Origin: an uncultured Bacilli bacterium
GTDB lineage: Bacteria; Bacillota_I; Bacilli_A; RF39; UBA660
Length of the DNA: 5,164 nucleotides
Assembly (NCBI GenBank): GCA_949025205.1
Contig: CARMXJ010000064.1
Location: 1-5,164, forward strand
Direction: 5' to 3'
In this document: positions 1-5,164 of the stretch, piece by piece
How the letters are laid out: each line of letters begins with the position of its first letter
How positions within the stretch are numbered: position 1 is the first letter of the stretch
Notes under the pieces: model-generated
What the model saw: the letters and a program-made list of their open reading frames with translations, nothing else
The model's database searches: none
What the model was told of the DNA's origin: nothing
Program-made: the position numbers and the translations under genes

Positions 1-1
1 A

Positions 2-76
2 GTAATTTATCTTATTACTCCATTTTTCTATGTCCTCAAGTCTGAACTGTTACAAGGATTATGTTGCAAGTTCTAA
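2..76 (+). CDS. Possible 3' end of an ORF cut by the window edge
   Basis: This frame stays open from the left edge for 24 codons and ends in TAA at 74-76. The peptide begins VIYLITPFFYVLKSELLQ and is hydrophobic, as the tail of a membrane protein could be. In DNA this AT-rich, 24 open codons occur readily by chance, and no motif can be recognised. It is listed only because the other forward frames close sooner and a real gene could enter from the left. No function can be assigned. Confidence 0.2.
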   Translation, partial: VIYLITPFFYVLKSELLQGLCCKF

Positions 77-149
77 AAATATTTTTATTTAATCGATGTT
101 TATTTGCATATTAGCTTCAAATAATTGTCGTTAAAACAGCAAAATAAAT

Positions 150-182
150 ATTATGATTCATACCGTTTTCTTTTATCATAAT
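150..182 (-). terminator. Weak candidate terminator of the minus-strand operon
   Basis: ATTATGAT (150-157) and ATCATAAT (175-182) form an 8-bp inverted repeat with a 17-base loop. It lies about 40 bases past the stop of the glycosidase gene on the minus strand, where it is followed by a T-rich run (ATTTATTTT). The stem is all A/T apart from one G-C pair, so it would be unstable. No better terminator is visible between 1 and 221, which otherwise contains only AT-rich sequence and another 7-bp A/T stem (100-106 with 118-124). Confidence 0.22.
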
Positions 183-221
183 GAAATAATCATAAAGTGG
201 TTTTAAGCAATAATTTTTTTC

Positions 222-1508
222 TTATTTTACAATAAACGAACTTGCAACAGGCCTTGTACGATGTTCTCCACTTCCATTTACAATATCATTAATGTAACAA
301 TATTCTTTCCTGCAATGGCTATTCATTTCTTTTTCCGAAATATATTTTTTTGCTTTTTCTTTTGGTAATACCATTACACTTGATGTTCCTCCATCCAAAT
401 TTGCTGCATTATAAGCACCATAATTGTATAAAATATTCATAATATCTACTAAAGTAGCGCCTGGATTAGATATGGTTCTACCATCAGTTACCAACAGTAA
501 AACAATACCATCTCTTCTCTGTCCAATCGCTGTTCTAGGAGCATTTCCCCATCCACCATTTCCTTTCGTAAAGGATTTTTTACCATTTACAATTAAGAAA
601 GGCCGAAAAGAAACAGCATCCCTTACTCCTTTTTTCAAAGCTTCACTTGCATTCATCTTTCCTAAAAGAAGTTTATTATCATTGGTAAATCCAATAAGAC
701 CGCCAGAAGTATCGTATCCATAATCAGTTTTTACTTTACCATTTTCTATTAATACGCCATCTGGAACTCCACCTGTTCCTTTTTTATCTACATCTAAAAA
801 TCCTCCCCCATTAATAGCAAGAAGTGCCTCTTCCTCAGAAGCCATTTCCATAACAAATTGTCCTGTCCGATTCAAATACTTTGTACTTCGAGCATGAACT
901 CTAGAAGGATCGTAAATAACCGCTAAGTACCCTTTAAAATTTTTTTCATTTATAGGAATAATTTTATAAATATCTCCTTCATTTTCTTTTTCTAGAATTT
1001 GTTTTTCGTATTCATTTTCATAAACATTTTTATCTGAATTCTCATTCGTATGAATTAAATTTAAATTGGTATCTTCTTCAAGCTCAATTAATTTATTTTC
1101 TTCTAAAACCTTATTGATTTCTTCTTCACTATAAAACCATGTAGCAAAATATCGATGATTCATCGTAGTCATTGCAGAAGAAATTAAAAAATTACGAAAT
1201 CCACTCCAAGGACCATAAAGCAAAAATAATCCTCCACTGGCTCCCAAAAATTCTAAAACGAACAAAACAATAAAAATAATTTTTTTTACTTTTGTTATCT
1301 TTTCTCTTTGTATTTTATATTTTATAACAAAAACAAGACTAGTAAAAAAAACAAGAAGCACTAAAAAAAAGAGCAAAAAGAGAACAAAATGAATTGGTTT
1401 TATCAAAAGAACCCTACTATGAAATCCAATCACCAATAAAACAAACAAAATAGGAAGCAAAAAAAGAGAAGTTATTAACATATTAAAAGAAATTTTGTAT
1501 TGATTCAT
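222..1508 (-). CDS. Membrane-anchored phosphodiester glycosidase (NAGPA-domain) protein
   Basis: The 428-residue protein has three hydrophobic segments (about 8-30, 36-63 and 77-99). The positively charged stretch KYKIQREKITKVKK lies between the second and third, which predicts that everything after residue 100 is outside the cell. An acidic, Glu/Asn-rich linker (about 125-180) leads to a C-terminal NAGPA-type domain (about 190-428). Its family motifs appear in order: INGGGF (232-237), GGVPDGVLIENGKV (246-259), FRPFLIVNGK (301-310), APRTAIGQRRDG (323-334), TDGR (341-344), NLDGGTSS (370-377) and RPVASSFIV (419-427). This family includes the mammalian 'uncovering enzyme', which hydrolyses N-acetylglucosamine-1-phosphodiesters. 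Bacterial members are often annotated as exopolysaccharide-related, and a substrate in wall or capsular glycopolymers is inferred. The ATG overlaps the TGA of the upstream gene (ATGA) and has a good SD, so this start is well supported. The domain looks complete. C399 and C404 lie close together in the exported part. Confidence 0.9.
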   Translation of the reverse strand: MNQYKISFNMLITSLFLLPILFVLLVIGFHSRVLLIKPIHFVLFLLFFLVLLVFFTSLVFVIKYKIQREKITKVKKIIFIVLFVLEFLGASGGLFLLYGPWSGFRNFLISSAMTTMNHRYFATWFYSEEEINKVLEENKLIELEEDTNLNLIHTNENSDKNVYENEYEKQILEKENEGDIYKIIPINEKNFKGYLAVIYDPSRVHARSTKYLNRTGQFVMEMASEEEALLAINGGGFLDVDKKGTGGVPDGVLIENGKVKTDYGYDTSGGLIGFTNDNKLLLGKMNASEALKKGVRDAVSFRPFLIVNGKKSFTKGNGGWGNAPRTAIGQRRDGIVLLLVTDGRTISNPGATLVDIMNILYNYGAYNAANLDGGTSSVMVLPKEKAKKYISEKEMNSHCRKEYCYINDIVNGSGEHRTRPVASSFIVK

Positions 1509-1523
1509 CGCTCATTCTCACCT
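1505..1523 (-). promoter_or_regulatory. SD and ATGA start/stop overlap coupling the two operon genes
   Basis: On the minus strand AGGTGAG (1517-1523) sits 8 bases before the ATG of the glycosidase gene. That ATG (1506-1508) shares bases with the TGA (1505-1507) of the preceding gene. The 4-base overlap with its own SD is the classic arrangement for translational coupling. It fixes the glycosidase start and shows that TGA is read as stop here. Confidence 0.8.
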
Positions 1524-2029
1524 ACCACATAAGGAAATAGTTCTTCATATTTAGAATTACTTTTTCGCCATTCATTATATTGTTCAATAAGGGTATTATA
1601 ATCAGCAATCGTATCCTGATATAAAGAAACAGCTGTATCATAACTAATTAGAAAAGAAGTACAATAATTGTTTATTTGTTGATTTACATAAGTGACTTGA
1701 CATAAGTCTTGCAAATTTTTTGCAACTTCATCCATTTTTTCTATTATCTTATGAAATTCATCTAACGCCGCTACTATATATTCATTTTGCTCGGGCAATG
1801 TCGTATAATAAACTCCTTGCATCAGACTATCTATTTTTTTCTTTTGCTCATTAAAAGAAATGGCTATTTCATTAAAATAAGCATAATTGGTTTGCACACT
1901 ACTTTCTTGTTTTTGCGCCTCTTCTTTATCCTTTTTTATATTTTGCGTTATTTTATAAATTCCAAAGCAAAGGAAAATAATCAAAAATGCTCCACAGATA
2001 AACCATATAATCCAATTCTTTTTTTGCAT
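1505..2029 (-). CDS. Single-pass membrane protein with extracytoplasmic helical domain, unknown function
   Basis: I do not recognise a family. Starting from the preferred ATG, the protein has 174 residues. A short positive N-terminus (MQKKN) is followed by one membrane segment at about 6-26, then a basic/acidic stretch (KKDKEEAQKQE, 32-42). About 130 charged, Gln/Glu/Lys-rich residues follow, with heptad-like spacing of Leu/Ile that suggests a long alpha-helical bundle or coiled coil. Only one proline pair of note is present (TLPE, FPYV). By the positive-inside rule the N-terminus is inside and the helical part outside. Two cysteines (C110, C123) fall in that outer part. The tail YNTLIEQYNEW (144-154) loosely recalls LemA-like helical proteins, but other LemA signatures are missing. 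An ATG at 2039-2041 would add MDSF, but the SD directly abuts it, whereas the ATG at 2029 has ideal spacing. The gene is first in an operon with the phosphodiester glycosidase, so a role as its membrane partner is plausible but unproven. Confidence 0.78.
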   Translation of the reverse strand: MQKKNWIIWFICGAFLIIFLCFGIYKITQNIKKDKEEAQKQESSVQTNYAYFNEIAISFNEQKKKIDSLMQGVYYTTLPEQNEYIVAALDEFHKIIEKMDEVAKNLQDLCQVTYVNQQINNYCTSFLISYDTAVSLYQDTIADYNTLIEQYNEWRKSNSKYEELFPYVVGENER

Positions 2030-2037
2030 GAACGAAT

Positions 2038-2045
2038 CCATCCTT
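2038..2045 (-). promoter_or_regulatory. Shine-Dalgarno site that decides the start at 2029
   Basis: AAGGATGG on the minus strand resembles AAGGAGG with one change. It lies 8 bases before the ATG at 2027-2029. The alternative ATG at 2039-2041 is embedded in this motif and would have an SD with no spacing and a leader of only about ten bases. The downstream start is therefore preferred. Confidence 0.6.
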
Positions 2046-2057
2046 ATTCTTTTTTTT

Positions 2058-2086
2058 AGTATACCAATTATTTAATTGTATGTAAA
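2058..2086 (-). promoter_or_regulatory. Sigma-A-type promoter of the two-gene envelope operon
   Basis: Reading the minus strand, TTTACA (2081-2086) and TATACT (2058-2063) are separated by exactly 17 bases. Each box differs from consensus at one position. Transcription would begin near 2051, giving a leader of about 22 bases to the ATG at 2029. The promoter lies entirely in the 57-base gap after the ATP-grasp gene. I see no terminator in that gap, so some read-through from the upstream gene may add to expression. Confidence 0.65.
2065..2078. repeat. Palindrome inside the promoter spacer (operator-like)
   Basis: CAATTA, a two-base gap, then TAATTG form a perfect 6-bp inverted repeat. It lies wholly within the 17-base spacer (2064-2080) between the -35 and -10 boxes. 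A protein bound here would block RNA polymerase, so it could be a repressor operator. In AT-rich DNA such short palindromes also arise by chance, and no regulator gene is present in the window. Confidence 0.3.
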
Positions 2087-2098
2087 TGAAAAGCCAGA

Positions 2099-3367
2099 TT
2101 ACTTTTTTAATCTTGGTAAAATTTCTCTCTTTCTTTCATATTCTTCTATTTCAATTCTTTTATTTATATTTTCTAATTTAAGAATTCCCTCACAAACTAA
2201 TTGATTTAAATCTCCGTTTGCTTTTATTTGTAATAAAGAAACATTTCCATTTAATATATCTTCAGTTGTAACCCAATGTCCCCCTCCTAAAACACTACTA
2301 TACATATAAGTTTCAAAGCGATCTGTAAAAGGATCTCCAAACTTTTTTATACAACCATAATGATAGCTAAATCCGTTTCTATGATAACATTGTTGCATAA
2401 CTCGTTTTGGTTCGTGATTATCAAAAGATAAATCTTTATTTTTCTTATAAATAGGTACTGCCTCTTTCATTTGCTTGATTAACAATTCCTCTTCAGTCGC
2501 TAAGCTATAATTAGTATCTGCTGAAGCTTCATTTTCAAAACGAGTATTATATAAGTATTCTCCTGTAGCCTCTAATGGATTTAACTCTACAAAATCATAT
2601 ATAATAACATTCGTTCTAGGAATTTGACATTGCATAAAATCTAAACAAAAAGTTGAAGGAAAATCTGAAATTTTTTTAATTTTATCTAGTAACTTTTGGG
2701 CGGCCTTTTCGACTTCTTTCGAAATGGAATGATATGTTAAAAAAAGAGGTCTAGAGATATTGCAAATTTCACCATCTATTACAAAACAACGATACTCTAA
2801 ATTTCCCAAATCATCTTTCACGATTTCTATTTCTTCACTTATAATAAACTCATCCTCTGCATGAATTTTTAAAGCTTCCAACAAGCCTAAATTCGAATTA
2901 AAAAGTTCTTCTACATAGATAAGACTTGAAAAATCCTTTTTTTTTGTTTTTAAAAAGAATTTGCCTGTTTCTCCAGCCATTTCTACAATTTTTTGCTTTA
3001 TTTCTTCACTTTCTAACAAGACTTTTCCTGTGACAGTGAAAGTGATTCTTTCGGTAGAAACTTCTTGATTCCAATTACAAATTCTTTTCAAATCTTGAAC
3101 ACGATTAACAGGTATTCCTCTCTTTTCCAGAATAGCTTGGAGTATCAAATTAAGTTCTTGAATTCCAGATTTTATTAAAATTCTTTTATTTTTTACATCA
3201 AATTCTTGACCATTTCTATCGTAAAATTTATCGGTTTCCTCATCATAATAACAAACATTATTTTGTGTGAAAGAATATTCGTAAGCTTCTTTTCTACATT
3301 TAAATGGATCTTTCTCTAATTTACCTTCATTCACAGAATAACAATGATATAAATCTTGTGTTTTCAT
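2099..3367 (-). CDS. R2K-clade (CDC123-like) ATP-grasp protein
   Basis: This 422-residue cytoplasmic protein has no signal or membrane segment. The central region carries ATP-grasp features typical of the R2K/CDC123 clade. FFLKTKKKDFSS (137-148) is the likely nucleotide-binding lysine region. EEIEIVKDD (178-186) follows, then LEYRCFVIDGEICNISR (190-206), which closely resembles the EFRCFV...ISQR segment of eukaryotic CDC123. FCLDFMQC (240-247) and IYDFVELNPLEATGEY (256-271) match the FVLD and DFNP metal/nucleotide-binding strands of that clade; D243, E261 and N263 are the probable metal ligands. About 130 residues before the core and about 130 after it (from about 290) are not assigned to any family I know. 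The C-terminal part is rich in His, Tyr and Gly (YHRNGFSYHYG, 328-338; SVLGGGHWVTTEDIL, 358-372). ATP-grasp enzymes typically join a carboxylate to an amine through an acyl phosphate, and this clade has been predicted to modify proteins or peptides. The actual substrate is unknown. The gene has its own promoter and strong SD and diverges from murC. Confidence 0.75.
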   Translation of the reverse strand: MKTQDLYHCYSVNEGKLEKDPFKCRKEAYEYSFTQNNVCYYDEETDKFYDRNGQEFDVKNKRILIKSGIQELNLILQAILEKRGIPVNRVQDLKRICNWNQEVSTERITFTVTGKVLLESEEIKQKIVEMAGETGKFFLKTKKKDFSSLIYVEELFNSNLGLLEALKIHAEDEFIISEEIEIVKDDLGNLEYRCFVIDGEICNISRPLFLTYHSISKEVEKAAQKLLDKIKKISDFPSTFCLDFMQCQIPRTNVIIYDFVELNPLEATGEYLYNTRFENEASADTNYSLATEEELLIKQMKEAVPIYKKNKDLSFDNHEPKRVMQQCYHRNGFSYHYGCIKKFGDPFTDRFETYMYSSVLGGGHWVTTEDILNGNVSLLQIKANGDLNQLVCEGILKLENINKRIEIEEYERKREILPRLKK

Positions 3368-3372
3368 AAAAG

Positions 3373-3379
3373 TCCTCCC
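3373..3379 (-). promoter_or_regulatory. Strong Shine-Dalgarno site of the ATP-grasp gene
   Basis: GGGAGGA on the minus strand lies 5 bases before the ATG at 3365-3367. It is the closest match to the anti-SD in this window and firmly supports the chosen start. Confidence 0.75.
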
Positions 3380-3395
3380 ATTAAAATTCTAATAT

Positions 3396-3424
3396 ATTAT
3401 AAAAAATATTTATGTAAATAGCAA
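3396..3424 (-). promoter_or_regulatory. Promoter of the ATP-grasp gene
   Basis: On the minus strand TTGCTA (3419-3424) is followed after 17 bases by a perfect TATAAT (3396-3401). Transcription would start near 3389 and give a leader of about 22 bases. The -10 overlaps a 10-bp palindrome TAATATATTA (3390-3399), which is probably just AT-rich composition. Confidence 0.6.
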
Positions 3425-3466
3425 ATCTATTTCATATGTTAATTTAGGTTATTCTTTTGATTAGCA

Positions 3467-3494
3467 TTGCAAATATTTTAACATACGTTATAAT
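3467..3494 (+). promoter_or_regulatory. Promoter of murC
   Basis: TTGCAA (3467-3472) and a perfect TATAAT (3489-3494) are 16 bases apart, with an expected transcription start near 3501. The -10 lies inside what would be coding sequence if murC began at the TTG at 3457, which argues against that start. The leader of about 22 bases leaves no room for a riboswitch or long regulatory RNA. Confidence 0.62.
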
Positions 3495-3510
3495 AGATAC
3501 GAAAAGGAAA

Positions 3511-3516
3511 AGAGGT
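3511..3516 (+). promoter_or_regulatory. Shine-Dalgarno site that decides the murC start
   Basis: AGAGGT is 6 bases before the ATG at 3523. The in-frame TTG at 3457 has no SD-like purine run before it, so the ATG is chosen. Confidence 0.65.
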
Positions 3517-3522
3517 ACATTT

Positions 3523-4920
3523 ATGAAGTTAGAAAGCCTAAAAGAATATAAAAGAATTCATATGATTGGTATTGGAGGTGTTAGCATGAGCGGCCTTGCA
3601 GAACACCTAACCCACTTTGGATTTACTATAACAGGAAGTGATGCCAAAGAAAGTGAAAATACACGCCATTTACAAACACTAGGAATTGATGTAGCCATTG
3701 GACATGATACAAAAAAGATAGACAATGCCGATTTAGTTGTTTACACCGCAGCTATCCCAGAAGAGGATGAAGAATTCGTATACGCAAAAGCACACAACAA
3801 ACGTATGATGGAACGAAGTGAATTTCTAGGAGAAATTACAAAGTGTTACGAAGAATGTATATGTATTAGTGGGACACACGGAAAAACAACCACAACTTCT
3901 ATGATTTCCATGTGTTTTTTAGAAGCCAAAAAAGACCCAACCATTGAAGTGGGAGCTTATCTAAAACCAATTGGTGGCAACAACAAAACAGGAAACAGTG
4001 AATATTTTATTTTAGAATCATGTGAATATGTAGATTCTTTTCTAAAATTTTACCCTAACACCATTATTATTTTAAATATTGATAACGACCATTTAGATTA
4101 TTTCAAAAATTTAGAAAATATCAAAAATTCTTTTTATAAATTTACAGAACGTCTAAAAGATACAGGCATAATTATTGCTAATCTCGACGATGAAAATACA
4201 TGTGATGTTTTAAAAAGAACTACCCACAAAATCATAACCTATGGAATTAAAAAGGAAGATGCCTCTTTTCATGCTTCTAACATAAAATTAGATGATTACG
4301 GGTATCCTACTTTTGATTGTTATAAAGACAAAACCTACTATGATACATTTACTCTAAACGTACATGGAGAGCATAATATTTTAAATGCCCTAGCAACCAT
4401 TGCAACTTGTGACTACTACGAACTAGACAAAAAAGAAATAAAAGAAGGGTTAAAAAACTTTACGGGTGCAAACCGACGTTTTGAAAAAATTGGAGAATAC
4501 AAAGGAATACCTGTATTTGATGATTATGCCCACCACCCTACCGAAATTAAAACCACTTATCAATGCACAAAAGAAGTACCGCATAATAAAACATGGGCTA
4601 TTTTTGAACCACACACCTATACAAGAACAGAGGCACATTTAAATGAATTTGTAAATGTACTTAAAAATTTTGACCATATCATACTTGCTCCTATATACGC
4701 TGCTCGCGAACAAAACAAAACAGGCATCTCTTCAAAAGACTTAGAAGTACTTATCAAAAAAGAAAATGAAAACTGTATCTTTTTAGATTCCTACGATAAA
4801 ATTACATCTTATATAGAAGAAAATGTGCAAAATGGCGATATCATTATCACGATTGGCGCTGGAACTATTAACCAAGTTGGCTATGAATTAATCAAAAACA
4901 AAGAGGAACAATTTTTATAA
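3523..4920 (+). CDS. murC: UDP-N-acetylmuramate--L-alanine ligase
   Basis: MurC is the cytoplasmic enzyme that uses ATP to join L-alanine to UDP-N-acetylmuramate, the first amino acid of the peptidoglycan stem peptide. The 465-residue protein is within the normal size range and shows all three Mur ligase domains. The N-terminal Rossmann-like UDP-binding domain has IGIGGVSMSGLAEHL (15-29). The central ATPase domain has the P-loop GTHGKTTTT (117-125), ESCEYVDSF (165-173), NIDNDHLDY (185-193) and HGEHNILNALA (281-291). The C-terminal domain has GANRRFE (315-321), DDYAHHPTE (333-341), EPHTYTRT (362-369) and GAGTI (445-449). The VGAYLKPIGGN and ESCEYVDSFLKFYP segments are of the type seen in clostridia and relatives. 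An in-frame TTG at 3457 would add 22 residues, but these overlap the promoter, so the ATG with the AGAGGT site is preferred. The gene stands alone rather than in a mur/dcw cluster, which is common for murC in Firmicutes. No catalytic motif is missing. Confidence 0.97.
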   Translation: MKLESLKEYKRIHMIGIGGVSMSGLAEHLTHFGFTITGSDAKESENTRHLQTLGIDVAIGHDTKKIDNADLVVYTAAIPEEDEEFVYAKAHNKRMMERSEFLGEITKCYEECICISGTHGKTTTTSMISMCFLEAKKDPTIEVGAYLKPIGGNNKTGNSEYFILESCEYVDSFLKFYPNTIIILNIDNDHLDYFKNLENIKNSFYKFTERLKDTGIIIANLDDENTCDVLKRTTHKIITYGIKKEDASFHASNIKLDDYGYPTFDCYKDKTYYDTFTLNVHGEHNILNALATIATCDYYELDKKEIKEGLKNFTGANRRFEKIGEYKGIPVFDDYAHHPTEIKTTYQCTKEVPHNKTWAIFEPHTYTRTEAHLNEFVNVLKNFDHIILAPIYAAREQNKTGISSKDLEVLIKKENENCIFLDSYDKITSYIEENVQNGDIIITIGAGTINQVGYELIKNKEEQFL

Positions 4921-4931
4921 GTTCTTTTTTT
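4900..4931 (+). terminator. Probable intrinsic terminator overlapping the murC stop
   Basis: AAAGAGGAAC (4900-4909) can pair with GTTCTTTTTT (4921-4930) as a 10-bp stem containing two G-T(U) pairs. The 11-base loop holds the TAA stop codon. The right arm itself supplies the U-tract. The core (AGGAAC/GTTCTT) is modest in strength, so termination may be partial. A ribosome finishing murC would cover the left arm. Confidence 0.5.
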
Positions 4932-4939
4932 ATTAGACC

Positions 4940-5128
4940 TGTCCGGAAAATCGATATTTAAAATATAAGAAAAAAAGGATATCATAATAGTAAGAATAAA
5001 GGCTATAGTGATAGAAAGACAAATATACTAATTAAAATAATGATAGGAGCAATTTTAACCACAATTGTGATTTCAAAAATTCACAAGAACTTTCATGATT
5101 ATAGCAAACTAATAGAGTTGTTCGGAAA
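4940..5128 (+). repeat. 10-base direct repeat TGTYCGGAAA, two copies
   Basis: TGTCCGGAAA (4940-4949) and TGTTCGGAAA (5119-5128) match at 9 of 10 positions, in the same orientation, 179 bases apart. They are among the few GC-containing words in this AT-rich tail. The copies could be worn ends of a small inserted element or binding sites, or chance. No transposase, inverted copy or target duplication is visible. Confidence 0.25.
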
Positions 5129-5138
5129 CCTAAATTAA
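4962..5138 (+). other. Short open frame with a hydrophobic segment, possible gene remnant
   Basis: One frame is open from 4962 to the TAA at 5136-5138 (58 codons). Its only normal start codon is ATG at 5040, which would give a 32-residue peptide beginning MIGAILTTIVISKIHKNF. The section before the ATG is Lys/Arg/Asn-rich and the section after it has a short hydrophobic run, so the frame looks somewhat protein-like. However, no SD precedes the ATG and no family is recognisable. It could be a decayed fragment of a membrane protein, a very small membrane peptide, or chance. The rest of 4932-5164 contains no supportable gene. Confidence 0.2.
5060..5069. repeat. Perfect 10-bp palindrome CACAATTGTG
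   Basis: CACAATTGTG reads the same on both strands and lies in the non-coding tail behind murC. It has the shape of a small dimeric-regulator half-site pair, but no promoter boxes are seen next to it, so function is doubtful. Confidence 0.2.
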
Positions 5139-5164
5139 GCAATATCCAAATTATATAAAGCACA

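Noticed and set aside
100..124. TTATTTG/CAAATAA hairpin as a terminator
   Set aside because: The 7-bp stem is nearly all A/T and neither strand has a T-run following it.
424..723. 99-codon plus-strand ORF
   Set aside because: It lies wholly inside the NAGPA domain of the glycosidase on the opposite strand, where all family motifs are intact. It has no promoter or SD and no recognisable product.
1505..1507. Mollicute-type code with TGA as tryptophan
   Set aside because: TGA forms the ATGA overlap with a well-supported start, and the tryptophans in the glycosidase are encoded by TGG, so the standard bacterial code fits.
1505..2029. LemA family membership of the small membrane protein
   Set aside because: Only a general likeness is present (one N-terminal membrane helix, a helical outer domain and a late YN motif). 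The other LemA signatures and the usual spacing are not seen.
1787..2059. 90-codon plus-strand ORF
   Set aside because: It is antisense to the small membrane protein and its promoter. Its hydrophobicity is the complement of Lys/Glu-rich coding, and it has no start signal.
3390..3399. TAATATATTA palindrome as an operator of the ATP-grasp gene
   Set aside because: It is made only of A and T and overlaps the -10 box, so it is expected by chance in this composition.
3495..3522. Riboswitch or leader regulator before murC
   Set aside because: The predicted leader is only about 22 bases long, too short for a structured RNA element.
4450..4638. 62-codon minus-strand ORF
   Set aside because: It is antisense to the conserved C-terminal domain of murC, which is plainly the real coding strand.
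1..5164. CRISPR array, tRNA or rRNA
   Set aside because: No regularly spaced repeats, cloverleaf-like segments or GC-rich conserved RNA stretches could be found on either strand.

Overview
The window is strongly AT-rich and compact. It uses the standard bacterial code: TGA ends one gene and tryptophans are TGG. Promoters are sigma-A-like and Shine-Dalgarno sites are of the AGGAGG type. MurC has the variant found in clostridia and their relatives (IGIGGVSMSGLAEHL, then VGAYLKPIGGN and ESCEYVDSFLKFYP). Together these point to a low-GC, wall-bearing Firmicute, perhaps an uncultured gut Bacilli/Clostridia lineage. The species cannot be named from this sequence.

Layout. Positions 1-221 hold no complete gene, only a possible 3' end of a plus-strand ORF at the left edge. 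Three genes then lie on the minus strand. In transcription order these are an R2K/CDC123-like ATP-grasp protein (2099-3367), a small single-pass membrane protein of unknown function (1505-2029), and a membrane-anchored phosphodiester glycosidase (222-1508). The last two overlap by 4 bases (ATGA). They have their own well-formed promoter in the 57-base gap behind the ATP-grasp gene and form a bicistronic envelope operon. murC (3523-4920, plus strand) diverges from the ATP-grasp gene across a 155-base intergenic region carrying one promoter for each direction. A hairpin overlapping the murC stop codon is a plausible terminator. The last ~230 bases hold no convincing gene, only a short hydrophobic reading frame, a 10-base direct repeat and a small palindrome.

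How the genes relate. MurC adds L-alanine to UDP-MurNAc in the cytoplasm, an essential step of peptidoglycan precursor synthesis. The glycosidase and its partner should both face outward from the membrane, where the enzyme could cleave sugar-phosphodiester bonds in envelope polymers; that substrate is an inference. The ATP-grasp protein is cytoplasmic and its substrate is unknown; the clade is predicted to modify proteins or peptides. I found no mobile element with a transposase, CRISPR array, tRNA or rRNA. The best candidates for something undescribed are the ATP-grasp protein with its unassigned N- and C-terminal regions, and the two-gene envelope operon with a palindrome in its promoter spacer.
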